From Bifidobacteriaceae bacterium (lineage in GTDB: Bacteria; Actinomycetota; Actinomycetes; Actinomycetales; WQXJ01), in assembly GCA_031279575.1 (NCBI GenBank), contig JAITIG010000020.1, forward strand, positions 1-22,120: a stretch of 22,120 nt of DNA. The letters are read 5' to 3'. The notes beneath the pieces are model-generated. The model saw only the letters and a list, made by a program, of their open reading frames with translations. It did no database searches and was not told where the DNA came from. Made by a program: the position numbers and the translations under genes. Shown here piece by piece: positions 1-8,311 of the stretch. Each line of letters begins with the position of its first letter. The first letter of the stretch is position 1.

Positions 1-1131
1 CTGGCGGCGGGCGGCGCCGCGCTGGGGCTGGGCCTGGGCTTGGGCTGGCCGGAGCTGGCGGCGCCCGGCGGGGTGGTGCTGGCGGTGTTCGCGCTGGGGG
101 CGGCAGCCTCCATCGGCGGCCCCAAACTGGGGGTGGCGCTGAGCTTGGCCCGCCGGAGCGTGCCGGCGGGCGGGGATCTGGGGGCGAGCCTGACAGTGAC
201 CAATCTGGGCCCCAGGCGGATCGGCCCCAGGCGCCTGACCGTGCCGGTGGGCCCGGCGGCGGCGCGGGCGCAGCTGCCGGGGCTGGCGCCCGGGGCCAGC
301 GCCACCGCCCGCCTGGCGGCGCCCCCAGCCCAGCGCGGCCTGTGGCAAATCGGGCCGGCCCAGGCCGTCCGGGGCGACCCGCTGGGAGCGGTGGGGCGCC
401 TGGCGACTTGGGGCGAGCCGCTCCAAGTGGCGGTCTACCCGGCGCTCCAGGCGGTGCCGGTGGGCGCGGCCGGCCTGGCCCAGGACCTCGACGGCCGGCC
501 CAACGGCCGGCCCGCCGCCGCCGACGCCTCGTTTCACGCCCTGCGGGACTACCAACCGGGGGATGACCGCCGCGCCGTGCACTGGCGGTCGACCGCCTGG
601 CGGGGCCGGCTGATGGTGCGCCAATCGGAGGACACGCGCCGGGGCCGGCTGGCGCTGCTGGTCTCGGCCGCCGGCCAGGAGTACGCCAGCCCCAACGACT
701 TCGAGTTGGCGGTCTCGGTCTACGCCTCGCTGGGCGCGGCCCAGCTGGCGGCCGGCGGCGAACTGGCGCTGGTCGGCCAGGGGGCGGTCTTGGCTTTGGC
801 CCGGGGTGGGCCAGGAGCGCTGCTCGACCACGCGGCGGCGGCCCAATTGGCGCCGGTGGGCGCGGCCGGCCAGTCGCTGGCCCAGGCGGTGGCGCGCTGG
901 CGCGCCCAGGCGCCCGGCGGCGCCTGGGCGGTGATGGTGACCGGCGGCGTCCTGCCTGAAACCGACCTCGCCCGCCTGGCCCGCCGCCTGCCGCGGGCCG
1001 CGGCCGTGCTGGCGTTGCGCTGCCGCCTCGGCGCCGCCGCCGAGGTCGGCCGGCGCGATCGGCTGGGCCTGGCCACGGTGGGCCATTTGGACCAGTTGGC
1101 CGGGGCGCTGCGGCGGCTGGGTTTGCGATGA
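1..1131 (+). CDS. DUF58 domain protein (5' end outside window)
   Basis: The reading frame is open from base 1, so the true start lies upstream; the visible part is 376 codons plus a stop. The window opens inside a hydrophobic stretch rich in Leu, Gly and Ala that looks like the usual N-terminal membrane segment of the family. The DUF58 signature is at about bases 530-640: FHALRDYQPGDD, then VHWRSTAWRGRLMVRQ. The rest is Ala/Leu-rich and resembles the von Willebrand-like fold that follows this motif. DUF58 proteins usually sit next to a MoxR AAA+ ATPase and a transglutaminase-like membrane protein. The transglutaminase-like gene follows here by an ATGA overlap, and a moxR gene would be expected upstream (inference). 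The biochemical role of the family is poorly defined; a part in envelope protein assembly or maturation is suspected. Confidence 0.9.
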   Translation: MAAGGAALGLGLGLGWPELAAPGGVVLAVFALGAAASIGGPKLGVALSLARRSVPAGGDLGASLTVTNLGPRRIGPRRLTVPVGPAAARAQLPGLAPGASATARLAAPPAQRGLWQIGPAQAVRGDPLGAVGRLATWGEPLQVAVYPALQAVPVGAAGLAQDLDGRPNGRPAAADASFHALRDYQPGDDRRAVHWRSTAWRGRLMVRQSEDTRRGRLALLVSAAGQEYASPNDFELAVSVYASLGAAQLAAGGELALVGQGAVLALARGGPGALLDHAAAAQLAPVGAAGQSLAQAVARWRAQAPGGAWAVMVTGGVLPETDLARLARRLPRAAAVLALRCRLGAAAEVGRRDRLGLATVGHLDQLAGALRRLGLR

Positions 1132-3464
1132 CCCCCCGGCCGAGTTGGGCCCCCTGGGCCGACGGCGGCGCCATGGTGGCGCTGGTGGCGCTGGCTTTGG
1201 GGCCGCTGGCGCCCGTCTTCGGCCCGGCCGCGCTGGTCCGCCCGGCCCTGGGCGGCTTGGCCCTGGGGGCGGGTGTGGCGGCCTTGGGCGCCTGGCGGCG
1301 CTGGCCGGCCCGCTCAGTCCTGGCGGCGCTGGCGGCGGCCTACCTGGCGGCCGGCCCAGCTTTGGCCGCGCCCGAGCTGGCGGCCGGCCGCTGGTGGCCC
1401 ACTTGGGCCGCGGAGGTGTGGCTGGCCAGCGGTTTCACCGCCGTGTGGCGGCGGTTGCTGAGCCTTGAGCTGCCGCTGGGGCCGGGCGGCGGGTTTGGCC
1501 TGGCGCCGTTCTTGCTGGCCTACCTCGGCGCGGCGGCCGGGGTCAGCCTGGCGCTGCGCGGAAACCCGGCCCGGGCGGGCGCGGCGGCGCTGGTCCCGCT
1601 GGTGGTGGCCGGGGCGGCGGTGGTGCTGGGGACGCGCCAAACCGGGCTGGCGGCGCCGCTGGGCCTGGCCGGCGGGGCCGCCGGATTGGTTTGGGCGGCT
1701 TGGCGGGCGGGCCGGCTCCAGCCGCGCCGGGTGGTGGCGTTGGCGTTGACGCTGGCGCTGGCGGGCGGGGCGGGCCTGGCGGCCGGCCGGGCGGCCGAGC
1801 GGCGCGACCGGCTGGTGGTGCGGGAGCTGGTGGAGGCGCCATTCGACCCCCAGTCCTACCCGTCGCCTTTGGCGGCCTACCGGCGCTACATCAAAGCGGG
1901 TGTCAAAGGCCAGGTGGTGCTGCGCGCGGCCGGCCTGCCAACCGGGGGCGTGGTCAAGCTGGCGGTGATGGACCGGTTCGACGGCCTGGTGTGGAACGTG
2001 GCGGCCGGCGGCGGGGCGGCATCGGGCAGCTTTCGGCGCATGGCGGCCCCCGGCGGCGCGCCAACCGCTGGAGCCTCCACCGCCGCGGCGGTGACGTTGC
2101 AGGTGGTGGACCCGGCGGCGGTGTGGCTCTACTCGGTGGGCCAGCCGCAGTCGGTCCAGTTCCAGGGCCAGGGCGCCGCGCGGTTGCGCGAGGCCCTGCG
2201 CTTCAACTCCGCCACCGGCGCAATGGCGTTGCCGCCCGCCCCGCCCGCCGGCCTGACCTACACGCTGGCCACCAGGTGGGCCGCCTGCCGGCCCGCCGCC
2301 GAGGTGATCGCCCAGGCCGAGGCCGGCCGGACGGCCCAGCCGGCCGGCGTCAGGGTGCAAAGCGCGGACCTGGCGGCGCTGACGGCGGTGCGCGGGGCCG
2401 CCACCGGCGGCGCCAAGGCGCTGGCGCTGGAGCAGTTCTTGCAGGACGGCTACTATTCCGACGGCCAGGCGGGCGCTTTGGAGGGGGCCGCCCAGGTGGA
2501 GTCGCTGGCCGGGCACGGCGCGGACCGCATTGCCCAACTGCTGACCAGCCAGCCGATGGTGGGCAACGCCGAGCAGTACGCCTCGGCTATGGCCCTGATG
2601 GCCCGGGCGGTGGGTTTGCCGGCCCGGGTGGTGATGGGCTTCGCCCCCGGCTACGGGGAGCGGGCGGGCGCCGCCGGGCAGCGCGGCGCCCAGGGCGAGG
2701 GCGCGGCGGCCGGGTCGCACACCTTCACCGGGCTCGATATGACCGCCTGGGTGGAGGTGGAATTGGAGTCCTTGGGCTGGGTGGCGTTTTTCCCCACCCC
2801 GAACCGGCAGGACTCCCCGCTCCAGGCGGACCAGCGGCCAGACCCGCAACCCCGGCCGCAGGTGGTTCAGCCGCCGCCGCCGGCGGCCAGGGCGTCCCAG
2901 CCGCCGAGCCAGGATCTGGCTCCGGCGCCGGTGGGCTCGGCCCAGCCGGTGGCCCGCGCCGGCGGGCCGGCGCGGTGGGGCCCGGCCGGCGCGGCCGGGG
3001 CGGCGGTGGGCGGTTTGGCTTTGCTGGCGGGCGCCTTGGCCGGGGCCCGGGTCGGGGCCAAAGCCCGCCGGCGGCGCCGCCGGCGGCTGCGCGGGCCGCC
3101 CAGCCAGCGCATCGTGGCCGGCTGGGACGAGGTGGCAGACCAGTTGGCGGATCTGGGGCTGGCCCGCCCGGCGGCGGCGACCCGGCTGGAGCTGGCCCGG
3201 GCGGCCGCGCCCGCCGGGGCGGGCGCGGGGTTGGCCCGCCTGGCCGCCCAGTCGGATGCGGCCGCCTTCGGGGCGGCGCCGGCCAGCGGGCCGGAAGCGG
3301 CCGCCTACTGGCGCCAGGTCGAGGCCTGGGGGCGGGGCCTGCGGGCCGGCCTGACCGCCCGGCGCCGCCTGCGCCTGGCCTTGTCGGCGCGCTCGCTGCG
3401 GGCCGGGCGGCGGGCCGCCCGGGAGTGCCGCGGACTGCCCGGCTCTGGCACGATAGAGGCATGA
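1128..3464 (+). CDS. Transglutaminase-like membrane protein, catalytic triad lost
   Basis: The protein has 778 residues. The first 220 or so hold about six hydrophobic segments. A large extracytoplasmic part follows, with a transglutaminase-like core near residues 470-560, then a Pro/Gln-rich linker, one more membrane segment near 617-645 and a basic Arg-rich cytoplasmic tail. This is the layout of TgpA-type proteins (DUF3488 plus transglutaminase core). The fold motifs are recognisable but the catalytic residues are not. The usual YCEQFA is NAEQYA (Ala481 for Cys), the usual HAW is TAW (Thr539 for His), and the usual FDPTP is FFPTP (Phe555 for Asp). It therefore probably binds a wall or peptide ligand, or scaffolds a complex, rather than catalysing (inference). 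The ATG overlaps the DUF58 stop by 4 bases, and its own stop overlaps the mtrA ATG. Confidence 0.88.
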   Translation: MTPRPSWAPWADGGAMVALVALALGPLAPVFGPAALVRPALGGLALGAGVAALGAWRRWPARSVLAALAAAYLAAGPALAAPELAAGRWWPTWAAEVWLASGFTAVWRRLLSLELPLGPGGGFGLAPFLLAYLGAAAGVSLALRGNPARAGAAALVPLVVAGAAVVLGTRQTGLAAPLGLAGGAAGLVWAAWRAGRLQPRRVVALALTLALAGGAGLAAGRAAERRDRLVVRELVEAPFDPQSYPSPLAAYRRYIKAGVKGQVVLRAAGLPTGGVVKLAVMDRFDGLVWNVAAGGGAASGSFRRMAAPGGAPTAGASTAAAVTLQVVDPAAVWLYSVGQPQSVQFQGQGAARLREALRFNSATGAMALPPAPPAGLTYTLATRWAACRPAAEVIAQAEAGRTAQPAGVRVQSADLAALTAVRGAATGGAKALALEQFLQDGYYSDGQAGALEGAAQVESLAGHGADRIAQLLTSQPMVGNAEQYASAMALMARAVGLPARVVMGFAPGYGERAGAAGQRGAQGEGAAAGSHTFTGLDMTAWVEVELESLGWVAFFPTPNRQDSPLQADQRPDPQPRPQVVQPPPPAARASQPPSQDLAPAPVGSAQPVARAGGPARWGPAGAAGAAVGGLALLAGALAGARVGAKARRRRRRRLRGPPSQRIVAGWDEVADQLADLGLARPAAATRLELARAAAPAGAGAGLARLAAQSDAAAFGAAPASGPEAAAYWRQVEAWGRGLRAGLTARRRLRLALSARSLRAGRRAARECRGLPGSGTIEA

Positions 3465-4150
3465 CGGGGCGAATCATGGTGGTTGACGACGACGTCGCGC
3501 TGGCGGAAATGATCGGGATCGTTTTGACCTCGGAGGGTTACACGCCGGATTACTGCACCGACGGGGCCCAGGCCTTGGCTTTGATCCGCCAGACCCGGCC
3601 GGATTTGGTGCTGCTGGATTTGATGCTGCCCGGCATGGACGGCATCGAGGTTTGCCGCGAGCTGCGCAAGGAGTCCGGCGTGCCGGTGGTGATGGTGACG
3701 GCCAAATCCGACACCAAGGACATTGTCGAGGGTTTGGCGGTGGGCGCCGACGATTACATCCTCAAACCTTTCAAGCCGGCCGAGCTGGTGGCCCGGGTCA
3801 AGGCCCGGCTGCGGCGCAGCCCCGGCCACCTGCCGGCCGATGGCGAGCACCTCAGGGTGGGCGATGTCGAGATCGACGTCCCCGGCCACGAGGTGCGCAA
3901 GGCCGGCCGGCTGGTCTCGTTGACGCCGCTGGAGTTCGACTTGCTGCTGGCGCTGGCCTCCAAACCGTGGCAGGTGTTCACCCGCGAGATGCTGCTGGAG
4001 CGGGTTTGGGGCTACAAGAACGCCGCCGACACCCGCCTGGTCAACGTGCATGTGCAGCGGCTGCGGGCCAAAGTCGAGACCGATCCGGACAGCCCGTCCG
4101 TGGTGGTGACGGTGCGGGGGGTCGGCTACCGGGCGGGCCGCGCCGAATGA
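3461..4150 (+). CDS. mtrA: Response regulator MtrA
   Basis: This 229-residue OmpR/PhoB-family response regulator has a receiver domain at residues 4-115 and a winged-helix DNA-binding domain at about 130-226. The phosphorylation site is Asp53 (LVLLDLMLPGMDG), with the acidic pocket at Asp9-Asp11, the switch Thr80 and the conserved Lys102 (ILKPFKP). The C-terminal part (TPLEFDLLLALASKP, VWGYKNAADTRLVNVHVQRL) is very close to mycobacterial MtrA as I know it. MtrA controls cell-wall, division and replication-linked genes together with MtrB. The ATG at 3461 overlaps the upstream stop; a second in-frame ATG at 3476 would remove part of the first beta strand and is less likely. The mtrB ATG overlaps the mtrA stop. 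Confidence 0.97.
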   Translation: MTGRIMVVDDDVALAEMIGIVLTSEGYTPDYCTDGAQALALIRQTRPDLVLLDLMLPGMDGIEVCRELRKESGVPVVMVTAKSDTKDIVEGLAVGADDYILKPFKPAELVARVKARLRRSPGHLPADGEHLRVGDVEIDVPGHEVRKAGRLVSLTPLEFDLLLALASKPWQVFTREMLLERVWGYKNAADTRLVNVHVQRLRAKVETDPDSPSVVVTVRGVGYRAGRAE

Positions 4151-5724
4151 GCCGGCGCCGCCCGGGCCGGGCCCGGCCGCCGGGTTTGCTGCGCCGCTCG
4201 CTGCAGGCCCGCGTCATGGTGACGGTGATACTGGTCTGCGGGGTGGCGCTGGGCGGGATTGGCTTGGCCCTGACCAACCAGGTGCGGGTGGGGGTTTTCA
4301 ACGCCCGCCTGGCGGATATTCTGAAGGACGCCTCGCGCGCGGCGATGGGCGCGCAGGATATCTTCGACGCCTCCTCGCCTGGTTCCCCCATCACCGCCGA
4401 GACGATGGCCCGCGACACCATCAGTTCGATCGCCGCGGGCGGGGCGGCGCCGGTGGCGGTTTCGCTGCTGCCGCCGGCCGATGCCGGGCCGGGCGCGATC
4501 TCCGCCATCTTCACCGACCAGAACCTGCTGGCCCTGGCCTCCGAGGAGTTGCGGGCCCAAGCCCAAACCCCGGGCCAGCAGTTTTGGCAGTCGGTTGGTT
4601 TGGCGCAGGCGGGCGGCGGCGACAGCCCCGGGGTGGCGGTGGCCGAGGGCGTCAGTTTGATGTCCACCAACTATGTCCTGGTGATGGTTTACGACTTGTC
4701 GCCGGAGCAGGCCACGATGAACCTGATCACCCGGGTTTTGGCGGTCTCGGCGGTCGGGGTGTTCCTGATTGTGGTGCTGGTGACCTGGTTGGTGACCCAC
4801 CAGGCGGTGCGCCCGGTGCGCGAGGCCGCCCGGGTGGCCGCCAAGCTGGCCGATGGCGCGCTGGGCGAGCGCATCCCGGTGCGCGGCCGCGACGAGATGG
4901 CGACTTTGGCCCGCTCCTTCAACGAGATGGCGGCCTCGATGCAGCGCCACATTGAGCAGCTCGAGGCCTTGTCGAAGCTGCAGCGCCGGTTTGTCTCCGA
5001 TGTCTCGCACGAGTTGCGCACCCCGCTGGCCACCATCCGCATGGCCGGCGACATGATCCACACCGCCCGCGGCGGTTTCGCGCCGGAGGTGGCGCGCTCG
5101 GCTGAGCTGCTGGCCAACCAACTGGACCGGTTCGACGCCTTGCTGGCGGATTTGCTGGAGATCTCCCGCTTCGACGCCGGCGCCGCCCAGTTGGAGTTGG
5201 AGCGGGTCGATTTGCGCGTCGTGGTGGGCTGGGAGCTCGATGCCGTCGCCCCCCTGGCGGCTGATCGGGGCGTTAGGATCGCCAGCCAGTTGCCGCCCTT
5301 GCCGGTTGTGGCCGAGGTCGACTCCCGCCGCATCGCCCGGATTGTGCGGAACTTGGTGGTCAACGCCATCGAGCACGCTGAGGGCGGCCCGGTTTGGGTG
5401 CGGTTGGCCAGCGGCGCCGGGATGGCCGCGATCCAGGTCGAGGACCACGGCGTGGGTTTGAGCGAGGACCAGGTGGCGCGGGTGTTCGACCGGTTTTGGC
5501 GGGCCGACCAGGCGCGTTCGCGCGCCACCGGGGGCACCGGCTTGGGTTTGGCGATCGCCTTGGAGGACGCCAATTTGCACGGCGGCCGCCTCGACGCGGC
5601 CGGCCAGGCCGGCGTGGGCGCGGTCTTCCGCCTGCTGGTGCCGGTCAGCGCGGGCCAGGCCCTCGGCGCCGCCGCCGAGGCGCCGCTGCCGCTGGCCTTG
5701 GCCGGGGCGGGGGCGGGGCGGTGA
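4147..5724 (+). CDS. mtrB: Sensor histidine kinase MtrB
   Basis: The protein has 525 residues: a basic N-terminus, a first membrane segment at about 19-40, an extracytoplasmic sensor region of about 150 residues, a second membrane segment at about 196-216, then HAMP, HisKA and HATPase_c domains. The phospho-acceptor is His288 in FVSDVSHELRTPLATIR. The N box is VVNAIEHAEGG. The G1 and G2 motifs are DHGVGLS and GGTGLGLAIALEDANLHGG, so the kinase looks intact. It pairs with MtrA, immediately upstream through an ATGA overlap. lpqB follows through a GTGA overlap; in mycobacteria LpqB binds the MtrB extracellular domain and modulates signalling. The length is slightly shorter than the mycobacterial protein (about 567), with the difference mostly in the termini and sensor part. 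Confidence 0.96.
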   Translation: MSRRRPGRARPPGLLRRSLQARVMVTVILVCGVALGGIGLALTNQVRVGVFNARLADILKDASRAAMGAQDIFDASSPGSPITAETMARDTISSIAAGGAAPVAVSLLPPADAGPGAISAIFTDQNLLALASEELRAQAQTPGQQFWQSVGLAQAGGGDSPGVAVAEGVSLMSTNYVLVMVYDLSPEQATMNLITRVLAVSAVGVFLIVVLVTWLVTHQAVRPVREAARVAAKLADGALGERIPVRGRDEMATLARSFNEMAASMQRHIEQLEALSKLQRRFVSDVSHELRTPLATIRMAGDMIHTARGGFAPEVARSAELLANQLDRFDALLADLLEISRFDAGAAQLELERVDLRVVVGWELDAVAPLAADRGVRIASQLPPLPVVAEVDSRRIARIVRNLVVNAIEHAEGGPVWVRLASGAGMAAIQVEDHGVGLSEDQVARVFDRFWRADQARSRATGGTGLGLAIALEDANLHGGRLDAAGQAGVGAVFRLLVPVSAGQALGAAAEAPLPLALAGAGAGR

Positions 5725-7427
5725 GGCCGGGGCGCGCGCGGGCCGGGGCGGCGGCGCTGGCCCTGGCGCTGGCCTGGGCGGCGGCCGGCTGCGCCAATCT
5801 GCCGCGCTCGGGCGAGGTCAAGGCCGGTTTGGAGGGCATCCGCGACGAGGCCCCCTATGTGCGCGCGGTGGCGGCCCCGCCCGCGCCGGGCGCCAGCTTG
5901 GAGCAGATTGTGGAGGGCTTCCTCCAGGCCATGCTGGCCGGGGCGACGGATGATTTCAAGGTCGCGCGCTCCTACCTGCAAGAGGGCATCGCGGGGGTGT
6001 GGGACCCCTCGGCCGGGGTGGTGGTCTACCAATCGGGCGCGGCCCCGGGTTTGGCGCAGGCCGGCGCCCAGGGCGCCCAGATGGTTTTGACCGTGACCCA
6101 GGTGGCGGCGGTCGACGCGGCCGGGCAGTACACCGCGCTGGCGGCGCGGCCTTGGAGCGAGACGATCGACTTGGAGCAGGACCAGGCTGGCGAGTGGCGC
6201 ATCAGCGACCTGCCGGACGGCACGGTCATCCCCGAGGACGTGTTCCGGGCCGACTACCTGGCTGTGCCGCTTTACTTTCCCTCGGCGGACGGCCAGTTCT
6301 TGGTGCCGGACCGGCGGGTTTTCCCGCGGCAGTCGGCCGCCACCGACGCCGCCCGGCAGTTTTTGGCCGGGCCGCCGGCCTACCTGGGCGGCGCCGTGGG
6401 CACAGTGGTGCCGAGCGGCGCCAGGTTGGCGACGGACGCGGTCAAAGTGGCGGACGGCGTGGCGGTGGTGAATCTGTCGGAGGCCATGGCGCGCGCTTCG
6501 GAGAGCGCCCGGGCGGCCGTCCACGCCTGCCTGACGGCCGCTTTGACGGCTTTGCCCGATGTCCGCTCGGTCGCCTTGGAGGTGGCCGGCGCCCCGCTGG
6601 AGGTCCAGGCGGGGGCGGGGCCGGCGGCCGACCCGCAGGCGGGGGCGGGCTTGTTCTACCTGGGCGAGGGCGGCGTCTGGCGGCGCGAGGGGGCCGAGGG
6701 CGCGCTGCTTGAGGGGACCGAGGCGGCCGCGGCTTGGCAGGCTTTGACGGTGGACCACTCCGGCCAGCGGTTCGCGGGTTTGGCCGCCGCCGGCTCCCTG
6801 GCCTTGTTGGCGCGGGCGGGCGGCGAGGCGGAGGTTTTGGCCTTGCCGCCCGCGCAGTCCGCGCCCAGCGCCGCGCCGGCTTTTGACCGCTTGGGCTGGC
6901 TGTGGGCGGCGGCCGGCCACCAGGTGGCCGTGTTCGGCTCGGATGGGGAGGCCGCCCAGCTCGAGGCGGCTTGGCTGGAGGGCGCCCGGGTGGTGGCCTT
7001 GGCCCCCTCGCGCGATGGCGCCCGCCTGGCGTTGGCGGTGGAGCAGGCGGGGGCGGGCGAGGTGTCGGTCTTTGTGGCCGGCATCGCGCGGGGCGCGGGG
7101 GCGGCGCCGTGGCGTTTGGCCGGGCCGCTGCTGGTGGGCCGGGTGCCGGGCCCGGTTGGCTCGCTGAGCTGGGCGGATGGTTTGACGTTGGCTTTGCTGG
7201 CGCCGGCTGAGGCGGCTGGGGCGGCGACGCCGGCCTTGTTGACGGTGGGCGGCGACCTGGTCTACTTGAAGTCGCCGACGGATCCGCCGGTGGCTTTGGC
7301 GGCCGGCCGGGGGGTGGACGAGGTGTTTGCCACCGGCCAGGCGGGCGGGTTGTTCGCCTACTCGGCCCGCGGCCGGGTGTGGTCCTCGCTGGCGGGCGGC
7401 GCCAGGGCTGTCGCCCTGCCGCCGTGA
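5721..7427 (+). CDS. lpqB: Lipoprotein LpqB
   Basis: The protein has 568 residues from a GTG start that overlaps the mtrB stop (GTGA). It has a short Arg-containing signal sequence, an Ala/Leu hydrophobic core and a lipobox ending AAAGC, which makes Cys24 the lipidated residue. Residues from about 175 to 290 match the GerMN (spore germination/sporulation) domain, with strand-like PLYFPSADGQ and NLSEAMARAS stretches. The C-terminal half is a series of Gly/Ala-rich repeats compatible with the LpqB beta-propeller domain. Position after mtrAB is diagnostic. LpqB sits on the outer face of the membrane and affects MtrB sensing, cell-wall homeostasis and division in mycobacteria. The comF GTG overlaps its stop. 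Confidence 0.94.
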   Translation: MRPGRARAGAAALALALAWAAAGCANLPRSGEVKAGLEGIRDEAPYVRAVAAPPAPGASLEQIVEGFLQAMLAGATDDFKVARSYLQEGIAGVWDPSAGVVVYQSGAAPGLAQAGAQGAQMVLTVTQVAAVDAAGQYTALAARPWSETIDLEQDQAGEWRISDLPDGTVIPEDVFRADYLAVPLYFPSADGQFLVPDRRVFPRQSAATDAARQFLAGPPAYLGGAVGTVVPSGARLATDAVKVADGVAVVNLSEAMARASESARAAVHACLTAALTALPDVRSVALEVAGAPLEVQAGAGPAADPQAGAGLFYLGEGGVWRREGAEGALLEGTEAAAAWQALTVDHSGQRFAGLAAAGSLALLARAGGEAEVLALPPAQSAPSAAPAFDRLGWLWAAAGHQVAVFGSDGEAAQLEAAWLEGARVVALAPSRDGARLALAVEQAGAGEVSVFVAGIARGAGAAPWRLAGPLLVGRVPGPVGSLSWADGLTLALLAPAEAAGAATPALLTVGGDLVYLKSPTDPPVALAAGRGVDEVFATGQAGGLFAYSARGRVWSSLAGGARAVALPP

Positions 7428-8179
7428 GCGCGCTGCGGGCGGCGGCCGATCTGGTCTGGCCGGCCCAGTGCGCGGGCTGCGGCCGGGAGGCGGCCGGGCC
7501 GCTGTGCGCGCTGTGCCGCTTGGAGCTGCTGGGGCCGGTGGCCCGGCGCGAGTCGGCCGCGCCGCGCCTCAACCCGGCCGATGGCGGGCCGGGCTTGCCG
7601 GTGTGGAGTTCGGCTTGGTACACCGGCGCGGTGCGCCGCGCGATTGTGGCCTGGAAGCGGACTGGGCGGGCGGAGCTTGAGGGCGAGTTGGCGCGGGCGG
7701 TGGCGCGCAGCGCGGAGGCGGCGGCCCGCCTGCTGGGCGCGGTCAGCCGCGCCGTGGCGGTGGTGCCGGCCCCTTCCCGGTTGGCGCGGCGCTGGTCCAG
7801 GCCGGCTGGCGGCGGCACGCCGGCGCTGGCTTTGGCGGCCACCGCGGCGCTGGCCGGGGCGGGGTTGGACGCTGTCTACGCCGACGCTTTGGCCCGCGCC
7901 GCGCTGGCCCCGGAGCAGGCCGGGCGCTCCGCCCGCCAGCGCCAGGCGGGGCGCGAGGGGGCCACCCGGGTGCGCCGGCCGGGCGCGCCAGCCCGCCCGG
8001 TGCTGCTGGTCGATGACGTGTTGACGACTGGCGCCACGCTGCTTGACGCGGATCGGGCGCTGGCCCGGGCGGGGCGGGCCACCTTGGGCGCGGTGGTGTT
8101 GGCGGTGGCCCCGGGCCCGGCCGGCCCGGACCTGGGACACGGCGCGCCAGCCCCGGGCCCGGAGCGGCGGATCGGCTAA
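7424..8179 (+). CDS. ComF family phosphoribosyltransferase-like protein
   Basis: The protein has 251 residues from a GTG start overlapping the lpqB stop. An N-terminal double zinc-knuckle is seen (Cys16, Cys19, Cys28, Cys31), followed by a type I phosphoribosyltransferase domain with the PRPP-binding motif VLLVDDVLTTGATL (Asp197, Asp198). The GRGFNQ-like segment usual in ComF is degenerate here (SRLARRWSRPAGGG). ComF is needed for DNA uptake in naturally competent bacteria. In actinobacteria the gene is conserved between lpqB and hpf and its role is unclear; no competence genes are nearby. The last 25 residues are Pro/Gly-rich and probably disordered. It is the last gene of the overlapping series; a 132-base leader region follows. 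Confidence 0.92.
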   Translation: MSALRAAADLVWPAQCAGCGREAAGPLCALCRLELLGPVARRESAAPRLNPADGGPGLPVWSSAWYTGAVRRAIVAWKRTGRAELEGELARAVARSAEAAARLLGAVSRAVAVVPAPSRLARRWSRPAGGGTPALALAATAALAGAGLDAVYADALARAALAPEQAGRSARQRQAGREGATRVRRPGAPARPVLLVDDVLTTGATLLDADRALARAGRATLGAVVLAVAPGPAGPDLGHGAPAPGPERRIG

Positions 8180-8213
8180 CGTTGGAGGTAACAAAAGACC
8201 AACAGCAGGTCAA

Positions 8214-8220
8214 GAGGAGG
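8214..8220 (+). promoter_or_regulatory. Orphan Shine-Dalgarno-like GAGGAGG in hpf leader
   Basis: GAGGAGG is the best ribosome-binding consensus in this gap, yet it lies 91 bases upstream of the hpf ATG. The nearest possible start is a TTG at 8224, only 3 bases away, in a frame that runs into hpf out of phase. It may be a chance purine run, a ribosome standby site or the start of a leader peptide. Confidence 0.3.
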
Positions 8221-8261
8221 CGATTGAACTCGGGGCAGATTCGTCACCTGCCACTATCCTT

Positions 8262-8286
8262 CGCGCCGCCCCGCCGGAGCGGCGCG
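8262..8286 (+). promoter_or_regulatory. Hairpin in hpf 5' region
   Basis: CGCGCCGC (8262-8269) pairs perfectly with GCGGCGCG (8279-8286) across a 9-base loop. It is an all-GC 8-bp stem located 25 bases before the hpf ATG and 11 bases before its Shine-Dalgarno GGAAGG (8298-8303). No T-run follows. It could terminate comF read-through or control hpf translation. Confidence 0.5.
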
Positions 8287-8311
8287 CCACCCGACTCGGA
8301 AGGCCCAGAAG

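Noticed and set aside
8224..8311. Small protein from TTG 8224 in the hpf leader
   Set aside because: The Shine-Dalgarno is only 3 bases away, the frame runs on into hpf out of phase, and the product is low-complexity Arg/Pro-rich.
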